From JAPLJU01 sp036725345 (GTDB lineage: Bacteria > Desulfobacterota > Syntrophia > Syntrophales > UBA2192), in contig DAIMEJ010000001.1 of the NCBI GenBank assembly GCA_036725345.1, positions 186,001 through 250,000 on the forward strand: 64,000 nucleotides of DNA, in the 5' to 3' direction. The notes beneath the pieces were generated by a model. That model was not told the DNA's origin. It saw nothing but the letters and a program-made list of their open reading frames with translations, and searched no databases. Position 1 is the first letter of the stretch, and each line of letters opens with the position of its first letter. Positions 1 through 11,557 of this stretch are shown one piece after another. A program made the translations under genes and the position numbers.

Positions 1-798
1 CGGACCCTGATCATGGGGGTCATCAATGTGACCCCGGACTCCTTCTCCGACGGCGGCCGGTTCAGAAACGTCGACGCCGCGGTGGATTGGGGGGTGAGGC
101 TGGAGGAAGAGGGAGCGGATATTCTTGATGTCGGCGGGGAGTCGACGCGTCCGGGATCAGGGCGGGTGAGCCGCAAAGAGGAGATCAAGCGGGTAATTCC
201 CGTTCTTGAAAAACTCGTCCGCCGTATCCGCATTCCTGTGTCCGTGGATACCATGAAATCGGAGGTCGCACGGGCCGCCATGGATTCCGGTGCCGAGATC
301 ATCAATGATGTCAGTGCCATGCGATTTGACAGAGCCATGCTCGATGCGATGGCGGAAAGCGGGGCCCCCGTCATTCTCATGCACATGAGGGGCATGCCAA
401 GGACGATGCAGGAAGGGGACCTCCGCTACGGATCGCTGATGGGGGATATCATCCGGTTCCTGGGGGAACGGATCGGGAAGGCCGTGAAGGGTGGGGTTGC
501 CCGGGAAAATATCATCGTTGATCCGGGTATCGGATTCGGTAAAAAGGCAAAGGACAACATCAGGATCATCCGGCATCTTCGGGAGCTCAAGACACTGGGA
601 AGACCCGTGGCGCTGGGACCTTCCCGGAAGGCGTTCATCGGGAAAACCACGGGTGTTGAAATACCCGCGGAGCGGATCGAAGGAACAGCCGCTGCCGTAA
701 CGGCCGCCATCCTCAACGGTGCGAACATCCTGAGGGTTCATGATGTCGGGTTCATGAAGAGAGTTGCGGCCATGGCCGAGGATCTGTCGAGAGATTGA
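1..798 (+). CDS. folP: Dihydropteroate synthase (5' end cut by window edge)
   Basis: Condenses 6-hydroxymethyl-dihydropterin pyrophosphate with p-aminobenzoate to dihydropteroate in folate synthesis. The open frame runs from base 1, and the residues before the first Met (RTLI) belong to the conserved family start, so the true start lies about 15 codons outside the window. Visible signatures are NVTPDSFSDGG and GGESTRPG (pterin side), the DTMKSEVA and NDVSA strands, DPGIGFGK, and the LGPSRKAFIG loop holding the conserved Ser-Arg-Lys. The TIM-barrel order is intact to the C terminus. The stop sits one base before the acpS start, so the two are probably co-transcribed. Identification is firm. 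Confidence 0.95.
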   Translation, partial: RTLIMGVINVTPDSFSDGGRFRNVDAAVDWGVRLEEEGADILDVGGESTRPGSGRVSRKEEIKRVIPVLEKLVRRIRIPVSVDTMKSEVARAAMDSGAEIINDVSAMRFDRAMLDAMAESGAPVILMHMRGMPRTMQEGDLRYGSLMGDIIRFLGERIGKAVKGGVARENIIVDPGIGFGKKAKDNIRIIRHLRELKTLGRPVALGPSRKAFIGKTTGVEIPAERIEGTAAAVTAAILNGANILRVHDVGFMKRVAAMAEDLSRD

Positions 799-799
799 C

Positions 800-1171
800 A
801 TGATTTACGGGATCGGGATAGACTTGGTCGAGATCCGGCGGATTGAGCAGGCGCTCAAACGCTGGGGGGAGCGGTTTGAAAAAAGGGTCTTCTCGGATCG
901 GGAAATCGCATACTGCAGAAAGCATGTGCGTGCGCACGTCCATTATGCCGGTCGTTTTGCCGCCAAGGAGGCCTTTATCAAATCCATCGGCGGGCTGCGG
1001 GGTCTGGCCATGAGGGATATCGAGATTCTGAACGACGGCGCCGGGAAGCCGGTCTTCAGCATGAACACCGCGTTCGACAGGATATTGAAAGAACGGGGCA
1101 TCCGGCACGTCTTCCTGAGCGTGACTCACACCGATCAATACGCTTCGGCTCTGGTGATCACGGAAGCGTGA
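800..1171 (+). CDS. acpS: Holo-[acyl-carrier-protein] synthase
   Basis: Transfers 4'-phosphopantetheine from CoA to apo-ACP for fatty acid synthesis. The 123-residue product is normal for AcpS. It opens with MIYGIGIDLVEI, which contains the metal-binding Asp, and has the RFAAKEAFIKS motif with the second metal-binding Glu. A longer frame begins at 764 but overlaps folP and adds 12 residues unlike the family, so the ATG at 800 is preferred. The C terminus has the SVTHTDQYASALV strand typical of the trimeric AcpS fold. The gene lies between folP and tsaE in a compact rightward set. Confidence 0.95.
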   Translation: MIYGIGIDLVEIRRIEQALKRWGERFEKRVFSDREIAYCRKHVRAHVHYAGRFAAKEAFIKSIGGLRGLAMRDIEILNDGAGKPVFSMNTAFDRILKERGIRHVFLSVTHTDQYASALVITEA

Positions 1172-1184
1172 ACGGACACGCCGG

Positions 1185-1730
1185 ATGAAAAATATTTCTT
1201 CCCTTTCTTCTACGGAAAATGTAAGGGACACCCCGATGGGGGAAGGCGAATTCACGCTGGAGATGGTGTCCGGGCGCGCCGGGGACACCCTTCGCCTGGG
1301 GGAAATTCTGGGCGGTTGCCTTTCGCCCGGTGACGTGGTGGCCCTCACGGGGGAGCTGGGTTCGGGAAAGACGTGCCTGACACAGGGAATCGCGCGCGGC
1401 GTGGGCGTTTCAGCCGGTTATCACGTGACGAGTCCCACATTCACACTGGTCAACGAATACCCCGGGAACATCCCCCTCTACCACGTCGATGTGTACCGCC
1501 TCTCGGGGCCCGCGGATCTTGAGGACCTCGGTTTCGAGGAGTACATATACGGGGACGGTGTCGTCGTCGTCGAGTGGGCTGAAAAAATTAAGAATGTGCT
1601 GCCCGTCGAAAAGAGTATTTTCATCCAAATGCGGTACGTCGACGAGCATACCAGGGAGATCAGGATATCCGGGCCGGCGAACAGGATGAGGAAGATCTCG
1701 CAGGCGTTAACCGAAGGAGGACTGTTATAG
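1185..1730 (+). CDS. tsaE: tRNA threonylcarbamoyladenosine synthesis ATPase TsaE
   Basis: P-loop ATPase of the TsaB-TsaD-TsaE complex that makes t6A37 in ANN-decoding tRNAs. The Walker A sequence GELGSGKT is at residues 56-63, followed by the family motifs SPTFTLVNEY, YHVDVYRL and VVVEWAEK. At 181 residues it is some 20 longer than usual. The extra N terminus lacks family similarity, so initiation at the in-frame ATG 17 codons downstream (about 1236) is equally possible. The stop TAG directly abuts the ATG of lysC, indicating translational coupling. Confidence 0.93.
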   Translation: MKNISSLSSTENVRDTPMGEGEFTLEMVSGRAGDTLRLGEILGGCLSPGDVVALTGELGSGKTCLTQGIARGVGVSAGYHVTSPTFTLVNEYPGNIPLYHVDVYRLSGPADLEDLGFEEYIYGDGVVVVEWAEKIKNVLPVEKSIFIQMRYVDEHTREIRISGPANRMRKISQALTEGGLL

Positions 1731-2951
1731 ATGGGTCTCGTTGTACAGAAATACGGAGGGACGTCCGTCGCCAATCTCGAGAAGATCAACAATGTGGCCG
1801 AGAGGGTGATCCGGACGAAGGAGGCGGGTCACAGGCTCGTGGTGGTGCTTTCGGCCATGGCCGGAGAAACGGATCGGCTCATCGGTCTGGCCCACGGGGC
1901 CTCGGACCGGCCCGACGAGAGGGAATACGACGCCCTGATCGCGACGGGAGAGATGATCACGGTGGCGCTCCTGGCCATCATGCTCAACAGGAAGGGGCAC
2001 CGGGCGAAGTCTTTTCTGGCCCACCAGGTGAAGATCTGGACGGACTCGGCGCACACACGTGCCCGGATTATGAAAGTGGACACGAAGGCCCTTTCTGAGG
2101 AACTGAAAAAGGAAGGCATCGTCGTCGTTGCCGGCTTCCAGGGCGTCGATCAAAAGAACAATATCACCACGCTGGGCAGGGGCGGATCCGATACCAGTGC
2201 CGTAGCCCTTGCCGCGGCGTTGAATGCCGACATGTGCGAAATCTATACCGACGTCGAGGGTGTCTACACCACCGACCCGAACCTCTGCAGCAAGGCCGTC
2301 AAGCTCTCCAGGATATCCTACGACGAGATGCTCGAGATGGCCAGCGCGGGGGCGAAGGTTCTCCATCCGAGGTCGGTGGAGCTGGCCAAGAAATACAACG
2401 TCCCCGTCTTCGTGAGGTCATCCTTCAATGATGATGCGGGAACACTGGTGACGAAGGAGGATAGCGAAATGGAACAGGTCGTCGTTTCGGGGGTGAGTTA
2501 TGACAGGGACCAGGCCAAGGTGACGGTGGTCCGCGTCCCGGACAGGCCGGGCATCGCCGCAAGGCTTTTCACCCCTCTTTCCGACATGAACATCCCGGTG
2601 GACATGATCATCCAGAATGCCAGCATTGATGCCTACACGGACCTTTCCTTCACCGTCTCGAGAAAAGACATCCGGGAAGTCAAGCGGATGATCGAGGACG
2701 CGGCAAAGGAGGTCGGCGCACAGGGCGTGCAATACGACGAGAATATCTCCAAGGTTTCAATTGTCGGGGTCGGTATGAGAACTCATGCCGGAGTGGCGTC
2801 CAGGATGTTTTCCGCGCTCGCGGGGGAGGGGATCAACATCCTGATGATCAGCACCTCGGAGATCAAGATCTCCTGCGTTATCGAAGCCAAGTACACGGAA
2901 CTGGCCGTCATGGTCCTGCACGATACCTTCGGGCTCGAAAAGCTCAAATAG
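1731..2951 (+). CDS. lysC: Aspartate kinase
   Basis: Phosphorylates aspartate, the first step to lysine, threonine, methionine and diaminopimelate. The N-terminal kinase domain starts with VQKYGGTSVAN and holds the GRGGSDTSAVALA and YTDVEGVYTTDP motifs. The C-terminal third has two ACT domains (about residues 265-400, beginning near VRVPDRPGIAARLF and VGVGMRTHAGVASR), the regulatory portion that binds lysine or threonine in this family. The 406-residue length is normal for a monofunctional single-chain enzyme. The start codon follows the tsaE stop without a gap. A hom gene for the same pathway lies at 46.3-47.6 kb. Confidence 0.96.
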   Translation: MGLVVQKYGGTSVANLEKINNVAERVIRTKEAGHRLVVVLSAMAGETDRLIGLAHGASDRPDEREYDALIATGEMITVALLAIMLNRKGHRAKSFLAHQVKIWTDSAHTRARIMKVDTKALSEELKKEGIVVVAGFQGVDQKNNITTLGRGGSDTSAVALAAALNADMCEIYTDVEGVYTTDPNLCSKAVKLSRISYDEMLEMASAGAKVLHPRSVELAKKYNVPVFVRSSFNDDAGTLVTKEDSEMEQVVVSGVSYDRDQAKVTVVRVPDRPGIAARLFTPLSDMNIPVDMIIQNASIDAYTDLSFTVSRKDIREVKRMIEDAAKEVGAQGVQYDENISKVSIVGVGMRTHAGVASRMFSALAGEGINILMISTSEIKISCVIEAKYTELAVMVLHDTFGLEKLK

Positions 2952-3007
2952 GGACATCCCCTGACGGGTCGGGATTCTCCGATTCGCCGGCGTTTGCTCA
3001 TCGATCC

Positions 3008-3586
3008 ATGAAAACACGGGAACAAATACGAGGGGCGGCGGTTATCGTCATGATAACGGTCGCCCTCTGTTTTTTCAGGAGCACGGGCATCGTCATCATC
3101 CCGGGTCCGGTGGATGTAAGGCCGCCGTACAGCGATGAAACAAGCGGGCCGGTGATCGTGGAACTCGCGGGGCGGACGGGTATACGGGGTGTCTATTTCG
3201 TCCCCGAGGGGTCGAGCGTTCTGGATTTTCTGATCATGACCGTCGCCGGAAAGCAACCGGCGACGGTCGGCACGAAGTTGACCGATCGGCTGAAAAGCGC
3301 TTCACTGGTGACCGTCGGGTGCGCCGATTGCGGGGATGGTCCCGACGTGAACGTCGGCAGGATGAGCGCGGCAAAACGGTTCGCTCTGGGCCTGCCGATG
3401 GATTTGAACTCGGTGACATCCGGCGACCTGGAGCTCGTGCCCGGAATCGGTGAGAAGACGGCGACGCGGATCATCGACTACAGGCGTGAAAACGGGGCCT
3501 TCAGGAAAGTTTCGGATCTCAAAAACATCAAGGGTATCAAAGAAAAAAAATATGCCTCTCTGAGGCGCCATTTTTCCGTCGACTGA
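3008..3586 (+). CDS. ComEA-like helix-hairpin-helix protein
   Basis: A 192-residue protein with one N-terminal membrane segment (about residues 9-27), an SLBB-like middle region (IVELAGRTGIRGVYFVPEGSSV) and a C-terminal pair of helix-hairpin-helix motifs. The last begins DLNSVTSGDLELVPGIGEKTA and ends RRENGAFRKVSDLKNIKGI. This order (anchor, SLBB-like, HhH) is that of ComEA, the surface DNA receptor for transformation. HhH proteins of this type also occur in species not known to be competent, so DNA uptake is inferred only. It follows lysC by 56 bases. No comEC is in the window. Confidence 0.8.
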   Translation: MKTREQIRGAAVIVMITVALCFFRSTGIVIIPGPVDVRPPYSDETSGPVIVELAGRTGIRGVYFVPEGSSVLDFLIMTVAGKQPATVGTKLTDRLKSASLVTVGCADCGDGPDVNVGRMSAAKRFALGLPMDLNSVTSGDLELVPGIGEKTATRIIDYRRENGAFRKVSDLKNIKGIKEKKYASLRRHFSVD

Positions 3587-3919
3587 GTGAAAAAGAGTTT
3601 ATCTTACATCGCCGGCGAGGGTTCTTCAATGACCCGAATTCTTCCCGCCTGCCTCTCCGTTATCAGACTTCAACCATCACCTCATTTCATTCATATAACC
3701 AATTGGCATTGAATGTGATATTGAATTCATATTATCGTGTTTTCCCCGTCAATCGCCCGGCGGAATACGCTTGCCTGGAAGGCTCGACGCATCGGGGAAA
3801 ACCGGAGACGATTCGCCTTGACAATACACCGGCGCTCCCTTATATTCCAGCAGCTTCAAAGAGGCTTCGTCCGTCTTGAATTCCCTGCCTAACCATTCAA
3901 ATGAAATGAGGGTCCGTTT
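3587..3919. other. Intergenic region before carB
   Basis: A 333-base stretch without a convincing gene. The left half is unusually AT-rich for this window and contains short direct copies of a TTGAAT-like word around 3709-3727. The right half carries the strong carB promoter described separately. No hairpin with a T-run is evident after the ComEA-like gene. Confidence 0.6.
3818..3846 (+). promoter_or_regulatory. Sigma-70-type promoter of carB
   Basis: TTGACA at 3818-3823, exactly 17 bases, then TATATT at 3841-3846. This is close to consensus and leaves a leader of about 65 bases before the carB ATG at 3920. Confidence 0.8.
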
Positions 3920-7123
<3,204 letters not shown>

Positions 7124-7138
7124 GTCAGGGGTCATCAA

Positions 7139-7309
7139 GTGGACAAGCAAGCAGAAAAAAGCCAAGTAATTGATAATAGTGATGATTTTGACAATTGCAA
7201 GGGGCAATGCGGCTTCACGCCCTGGTGCAAAGCTTGCATGGAATCCAGGAAAGAGGCTGAAAAGATAGCCCAGGGGACCTATGCGGCGAACTGGCCGGAA
7301 GAAGACTAA
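7139..7309 (+). CDS. Small Cys-rich protein of unknown function
   Basis: A 56-residue frame with a GTG start, preceded by an AGGGG Shine-Dalgarno sequence 8 bases upstream and starting 15 bases after the carB stop. The acidic N-terminal part leads into a four-cysteine cluster NCKGQCGFTPWCKAC (CX3CX5CX2C), followed by a charged helix-like segment with EKIAQG and a C terminus NWPEED. The spacing suggests a metal site (zinc or Fe-S), but no family is recognised. The good ribosome site, uninterrupted frame and clustered cysteines support a real gene. It may be co-transcribed with carB. Confidence 0.6.
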   Translation: MDKQAEKSQVIDNSDDFDNCKGQCGFTPWCKACMESRKEAEKIAQGTYAANWPEED

Positions 7310-7369
7310 ACTCGGGAGCGGCACCGTCCGATAGAATAGATAGAGGAAGCTTAAAAAAGGACAGAAACG

Positions 7370-7828
7370 ATGAAAATATCACCTTCGCCTCCCCCGACCG
7401 CGGGGGAATTCACTGAAAAGAAAATTGAATCCCCGGGTGTGGGCAAGTTCGGTGACGTTCTCAGGAAGGCCGTTGAGGGGGCGGGAGGGGTTAAAGGTGA
7501 TGCCCCCGCACCGTCCGTGACAGAAATAAAATACCTGCATATTTCAGATATTCAATCCACCGGAATCGCCAAGAGAAGGGAAGCCATTGGCAGTGCCGGG
7601 AGGTTGCTGGACATTCTCGATGATTACTCGTCAAAAATAACCGACCCCCGATATACCCTCAAGGAAATCCACAAACTCGTCGTCGGGATGGAAGATGAAA
7701 AAGCCTTGCTCATCCCGCTGATGGAGTCGCTTCCGGAAGGCGACGGCGCGAGGGATCTCCTCAATCGCATTGCTGTCACTGCCTCTGTGGAAGCGATGAA
7801 ATTCAACCGGGGAGATTACCTGCCCTGA
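7370..7828 (+). CDS. Conserved-looking hypothetical protein
   Basis: A 152-residue soluble protein with no signal peptide or membrane segment. The first 60 residues are low-complexity and rich in Pro and Gly. The rest looks helical, with RREAIGSAGRLLDILDDYSSKI and a C terminus VEAMKFNRGDYLP. The middle segment vaguely recalls the helical flagellar regulator FliX, but there is no flagellar gene nearby and the match is too weak to name it. It has a good SD (AAAGGAC, 8 bases before ATG) and lies 60 bases after the small Cys-rich gene. Function unknown. Confidence 0.6.
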   Translation: MKISPSPPPTAGEFTEKKIESPGVGKFGDVLRKAVEGAGGVKGDAPAPSVTEIKYLHISDIQSTGIAKRREAIGSAGRLLDILDDYSSKITDPRYTLKEIHKLVVGMEDEKALLIPLMESLPEGDGARDLLNRIAVTASVEAMKFNRGDYLP

Positions 7829-8020
7829 GTTGACGAACCTGCCCGCAACCCCTGCAGGACATCAAGTTCATTCACCCTGAATCCGCGGATGCCAATGGAG
7901 AGGACTTTTTCCCCTCATTCCCCAGTTGTGCCCGACATTCGTTCCTCATGTTCGAGGGTACTGGGAGGTGTCAAAGGCCTTTTATCCGCCGCTTGTCCGG
8001 CGGCAGCAGATGGACAGCCC

Positions 8021-8049
8021 TTGACAGCGCGGGCTTTGAGTGGTAGAAA
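8021..8049 (+). promoter_or_regulatory. Promoter of tRNA-Pro
   Basis: TTGACA at 8021-8026, a 17-base spacer, and TAGAAA at 8044-8049. The tRNA begins 9 bases after the -10 element, as expected for a stable-RNA promoter. Confidence 0.8.
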
Positions 8050-8057
8050 CACGACGT

Positions 8058-8134
<77 letters not shown>

Positions 8135-8144
8135 TTTTTGATCT

Positions 8145-8170
8145 AAACCGCCGTAATGGCGGTTTTTTTT
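8145..8170 (+). terminator. Rho-independent terminator after tRNA-Pro
   Basis: AAACCGCC, a 5-base loop, GGCGGTTT and a run of T. It is a perfect 8-bp stem located 10 bases beyond the tRNA 3' end. Confidence 0.9.
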
Positions 8171-8194
8171 CCTAAAAAAGGGCCAGAATCCATG

Positions 8195-8223
8195 TTGACA
8201 ACAGGAGGGGTTGTTACTATATA
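8195..8223 (+). promoter_or_regulatory. Promoter of tRNA-Leu
   Basis: TTGACA at 8195-8200, a 17-base spacer, and TATATA at 8218-8223. It lies 20 bases before the tRNA and just beyond the previous terminator, so tRNA-Leu (and perhaps tig) is a separate unit. Confidence 0.8.
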
Positions 8224-8242
8224 AGCGCCAGGACCGGCGATG

Positions 8243-8328
8243 GCGAGAGTGGCGGAACTGGAAGACGCACTGGACTTAGGATCCAGCCCGCTTGGCGGGT
8301 AGGGGTTCGACTCCCCTCTCTCGCACCA
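8243..8328 (+). tRNA. tRNA-Leu (anticodon UAG)
   Basis: An 86-base class II tRNA. The acceptor stem is GCGAGAG/CTCTCGC, the anticodon stem CTGGA/TCCAG encloses CTTAGGA (anticodon TAG in DNA), the long variable arm is CCCGCTTGGCGGGT, the T loop is TTCGACT, and the CCA end is encoded. It reads CUN codons, chiefly CUA. Confidence 0.95.
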
Positions 8329-8360
8329 TATCATGACATCCGGAGGAGAAAGAGGTCACC

Positions 8361-9662
8361 GTGAAAACTGCCGAAGTGAAAATCGAAGAACTGGGCCCCG
8401 TCAGGCGAAAACTGTCCTTTGAAATTTCCTGGGAGGAGGTCAAGAAGGCCCTCGACAGCGCGTACGTGGTTGTCGGGAAGAAGGCGAAGGTCAAAGGGTT
8501 CAGACCGGGAAAAACCCCGAGAAGAGTCTTGGAGATCTATTTCAAGGATCAGGCCGAGGGAGAGGCGATTACCAGCCTGGTCAACAGAACATACCCGGAG
8601 GCTCTGAAAGAAAACAGCATAACCGCCGTTACAGACCCCGAGATCCGGCAGCAGGGTATCGAAATGAACAAGAACTTCACCTACGAAGCCACCGTGGAAA
8701 TCGAACCGGTCATCGATCCACGGGGTTACGAGGGCCTCACACTCGAGAAAGAGGATGTTCAGGTCACCGACGAGGATGTGGAGACGCGCCTCCAGGAGCT
8801 CAGGGGCATGTACAGCTCACTGAAGGATCTGGAAGAGGACAGAGGCGTGATGGAGGGGGATTTCGTCATAATCGATTTCGAGGGCAGGATCGCGGGGGAA
8901 ATCAGGAAAGAATTGACGGAAAACAGCTACAGCCTGACGGTGGGTGCAAAAAAGCTCGTCCCCGGATTTGAGGAGCAGATCACAGGGATGAGAAAAGGGG
9001 ATACCAGAGTGTTTGACATCCTTTTCCCATCGGACTATCCTACAAAGGAGCTGGCCGGGAGCAATGTAAATTTCAGGGTCGTTCTCAAGGACATCAAGGT
9101 CAGGATTCTTCCGGACTTGAATGAGGATTTTATCAAGAATTTCGAACAGTACGAGTCACTGGAAGCACTGAAAGCCGACCTTCGAAAATCGATTCATGAG
9201 CAGAGGGAGGCAGAAACGAGGTCCGTCATGAGAAAGGACCTCCTGGATAAACTTTTCGAGGCGAACCCCTTTGAGGTCCCCTCGGCCTATGTGGAGCGCC
9301 AGATCCTCAGCATGATGGTTGATACGCAGCGGCGCATGGTTTATGGCGGCATGGATCCCGAGCAGGCTACGAATATGGCGGTAAACTTGCATGATCGCTT
9401 CAAGGATGATGCCGTTCGAGTCGTTAAATCAACCCTTCTCCTGCAGAAAATAGCCGAAAAAGAATCCATACAGGTAGATGAAAAAGAGGTTGAAGAAAAA
9501 TTAAAGGAAATTGGAAATAAATACAGACAAGATTATGAATCCGTGAAGCAATCTTATGAACAACAAAATTTGTTGGAATCATTGAAGATGAAATTATTGG
9601 AGGAAAAAACCCTTGATTTTATAGAGGGTCGGGCCCATATTAATATAATAAGGAAAGCGTGA
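8361..9662 (+). CDS. tig: Trigger factor, ribosome-bound chaperone
   Basis: Peptidyl-prolyl isomerase and chaperone at the ribosome exit tunnel. The 433 residues give the standard three parts. The N-terminal ribosome-binding domain has the signature loop GFRPGKTPRRVL. The FKBP-like PPIase domain (about residues 150-245) contains GDFVIIDFEGRI and VPGFEEQITGMRKGD. The C-terminal domain is all-helical and rich in Lys and Glu. The start is a GTG with a strong purine-rich site (GGAGGAGAAAGAGGT) upstream. The last 100 bases are notably AT-rich. It begins the tig-clpP-clpX-lon series, 6 bases before clpP. Confidence 0.96.
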   Translation: MKTAEVKIEELGPVRRKLSFEISWEEVKKALDSAYVVVGKKAKVKGFRPGKTPRRVLEIYFKDQAEGEAITSLVNRTYPEALKENSITAVTDPEIRQQGIEMNKNFTYEATVEIEPVIDPRGYEGLTLEKEDVQVTDEDVETRLQELRGMYSSLKDLEEDRGVMEGDFVIIDFEGRIAGEIRKELTENSYSLTVGAKKLVPGFEEQITGMRKGDTRVFDILFPSDYPTKELAGSNVNFRVVLKDIKVRILPDLNEDFIKNFEQYESLEALKADLRKSIHEQREAETRSVMRKDLLDKLFEANPFEVPSAYVERQILSMMVDTQRRMVYGGMDPEQATNMAVNLHDRFKDDAVRVVKSTLLLQKIAEKESIQVDEKEVEEKLKEIGNKYRQDYESVKQSYEQQNLLESLKMKLLEEKTLDFIEGRAHINIIRKA

Positions 9663-9668
9663 GAATTT

Positions 9669-10265
9669 ATGCCGTTGATACCGATTGTCATAGAACAGGA
9701 TGGGCGGGGTGAAAGGGCCTTTGATATCTATTCAAGGCTCTTGAAGGACCGGATTATATTTCTGGGTGTGCCTATTAACGATGATGTGGCGAACCTTATC
9801 ATCGCCCAGATGCTCTACCTCGAGTCGGAAGACCCGGACAAGGACGTTTATTTCTATATCAACTCGCCCGGGGGTATTGTCAGCGCGGGGTTGGCCATTT
9901 ACGACACCATGCAGTATATCAAGCCGCAGGTATGCACCGTTTGCATGGGTCAGGCCTCCAGCATGGGAGCCCTGATTCTCGCCGCCGGTGAGGCGGGGAA
10001 GCGCTACGCACTGCCCCATTCACGGATCCTCATCCATCAACCCCTCGGAGGGTTCGAGGGGCAGGCTACGGACGTTGAAATACAGGCAAAAGAAATTTTG
10101 AGACTCAGGCACGAACTCAATAATATCCTTGCTTTGCATACAAAGCAGCCGATCGAAAAGATTGAAAAAGACACCGAACGTGATTATTATATGTCTGGTG
10201 AACAGGCAAAGAGCTACGGCATCATCGACGAGGTTATCTCCAGAAGGCAGATGGTCAAAAAGTAA
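9669..10265 (+). CDS. clpP: ATP-dependent Clp protease proteolytic subunit
   Basis: Self-compartmentalised serine protease that degrades proteins delivered by ClpX or ClpA. The 198 residues include the nucleophilic Ser in GQASSMGALIL, the catalytic His in LPHSRILIHQP and the acidic partner in the ERDYYMS region. The N terminus MPLIPIVIEQDGRGERAFDIYSRLL is cut short of the usual E. coli propeptide, as in many bacteria. It is 12 bases upstream of clpX, its partner ATPase. Confidence 0.97.
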   Translation: MPLIPIVIEQDGRGERAFDIYSRLLKDRIIFLGVPINDDVANLIIAQMLYLESEDPDKDVYFYINSPGGIVSAGLAIYDTMQYIKPQVCTVCMGQASSMGALILAAGEAGKRYALPHSRILIHQPLGGFEGQATDVEIQAKEILRLRHELNNILALHTKQPIEKIEKDTERDYYMSGEQAKSYGIIDEVISRRQMVKK

Positions 10266-10277
10266 AGGAGACAATTC

Positions 10278-11540
10278 ATGGCAAGAAAGAACAAGGACGG
10301 CGAAGGCGGGGAGGGGGTCCTCTTCTGCTCTTTCTGCGGCAAGACACAGAACGAGGTGAAGAAACTCGTCGCCGGCCCGTCTGCGTACATCTGTGATGAG
10401 TGCATCGAGCTGTGCCGGTGCATCATCCAGGAAGAGTCCGAGATTGCGGGTATCGAGGAGGGCAAGAAGAGAATCCCCGAACCCAAGGACATCAAGAAGT
10501 TCCTCGACCAGTACGTCGTCGGTCAGGAACGGACAAAGAAGGTTTTGTCCGTTGCCGTCTACAATCACTACAGGCGTCTTTTCACGGAAATCGACCTCGG
10601 CGGTGTGGAGCTCCAGAAGAGCAATATTCTTCTCATCGGACCGACGGGGTCGGGGAAGACACTCCTGGCCAGAACGCTCGCGAAAATGCTGAATGTGCCT
10701 TTTGCGATCGCCGATGCGACTTCGCTGACGGAAGCGGGTTACGTCGGTGAGGATGTGGAAAACATCATCCTGAGCCTCCTGCAGAACGCGGACTATGACG
10801 TCGAGAAAGCGTCCAGGGGGATTGTTTACATCGACGAGATTGACAAGATTTCAAAAAAATCGGGCAGCCCGTCGATAACAAGAGATGTGTCCGGCGAAGG
10901 GGTGCAGCAGGCCCTCCTGAAGATCATCGAGGGGACCCTGGCCAATATCCCGCCGAAGGGCGGCCGGAAACACCCCCAGCAGGAATTCATCCAGGTGGAC
11001 ACGACCAACATCCTCTTCATCTGCGGCGGCGCTTTTGTCGGTCTGGAGGACATTATCCAGAAGAGGGTCGGATCCACGCTCATGGGGTTCGGCGCGAATA
11101 TCAAGAGCAAGAAAGAGAAAAAGATCGGGGAGATTCTGGTGGAGGTCCAGCCGGAAGATCTCCTCAAATACGGGCTCATTCCGGAATTCGTCGGTCGCCT
11201 GCCCGTCATCAGCACCCTGAACGAACTCGACGAGGAGAGCCTCATGCGGGTTCTGGTTGAGCCGAAAGATTCGATTATCAAACAGTACCAGAAGATATTC
11301 GAAATGGAGAACGTCAAACTGAAATTTACCGACGGGGCGGTCCGGGCCATCGCCCGGCTGGCCGTGGAGCGCAAGTCCGGCGCAAGGGGATTGAGAGCCA
11401 TCCTCGAAAACACCATGCTGGACATCATGTACGACATCCCCTCGAGGACGGACGTGAAGGAATGCGTCATCAATGAAGACGTGGTCGTATCCAGGGGCAA
11501 GCCCATTTTCCTTTTCGAGTCCAAATCAGAAACTGCCTAA
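10278..11540 (+). CDS. clpX: Clp protease ATP-binding subunit ClpX
   Basis: AAA+ unfoldase that feeds substrates into ClpP. At 420 residues it is the usual size. The N-terminal C4 zinc domain (residues 15-40: CSFCGK and CDECIELC) precedes the AAA+ module with Walker A GPTGSGKT, Walker B VYIDEIDKI, the pore loop GYVGEDVE, and sensor 2 GARGLRAILE. The IGF-type loop that docks ClpP is within the region following the PIEGTLANIP-like stretch; here the sequence reads STLMGFGAN. AAAGGAGA provides a strong ribosome site 7 bases before the ATG. Confidence 0.97.
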   Translation: MARKNKDGEGGEGVLFCSFCGKTQNEVKKLVAGPSAYICDECIELCRCIIQEESEIAGIEEGKKRIPEPKDIKKFLDQYVVGQERTKKVLSVAVYNHYRRLFTEIDLGGVELQKSNILLIGPTGSGKTLLARTLAKMLNVPFAIADATSLTEAGYVGEDVENIILSLLQNADYDVEKASRGIVYIDEIDKISKKSGSPSITRDVSGEGVQQALLKIIEGTLANIPPKGGRKHPQQEFIQVDTTNILFICGGAFVGLEDIIQKRVGSTLMGFGANIKSKKEKKIGEILVEVQPEDLLKYGLIPEFVGRLPVISTLNELDEESLMRVLVEPKDSIIKQYQKIFEMENVKLKFTDGAVRAIARLAVERKSGARGLRAILENTMLDIMYDIPSRTDVKECVINEDVVVSRGKPIFLFESKSETA

Positions 11541-11557
11541 GAGGAAAGAAAGGTTCC

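Noticed and set aside
3700..3740. Possible sigma-54 promoter TTGGCA before carB
   Set aside because: The required downstream GC element at the right spacing is missing; the sigma-70 site at 3818 is far better.
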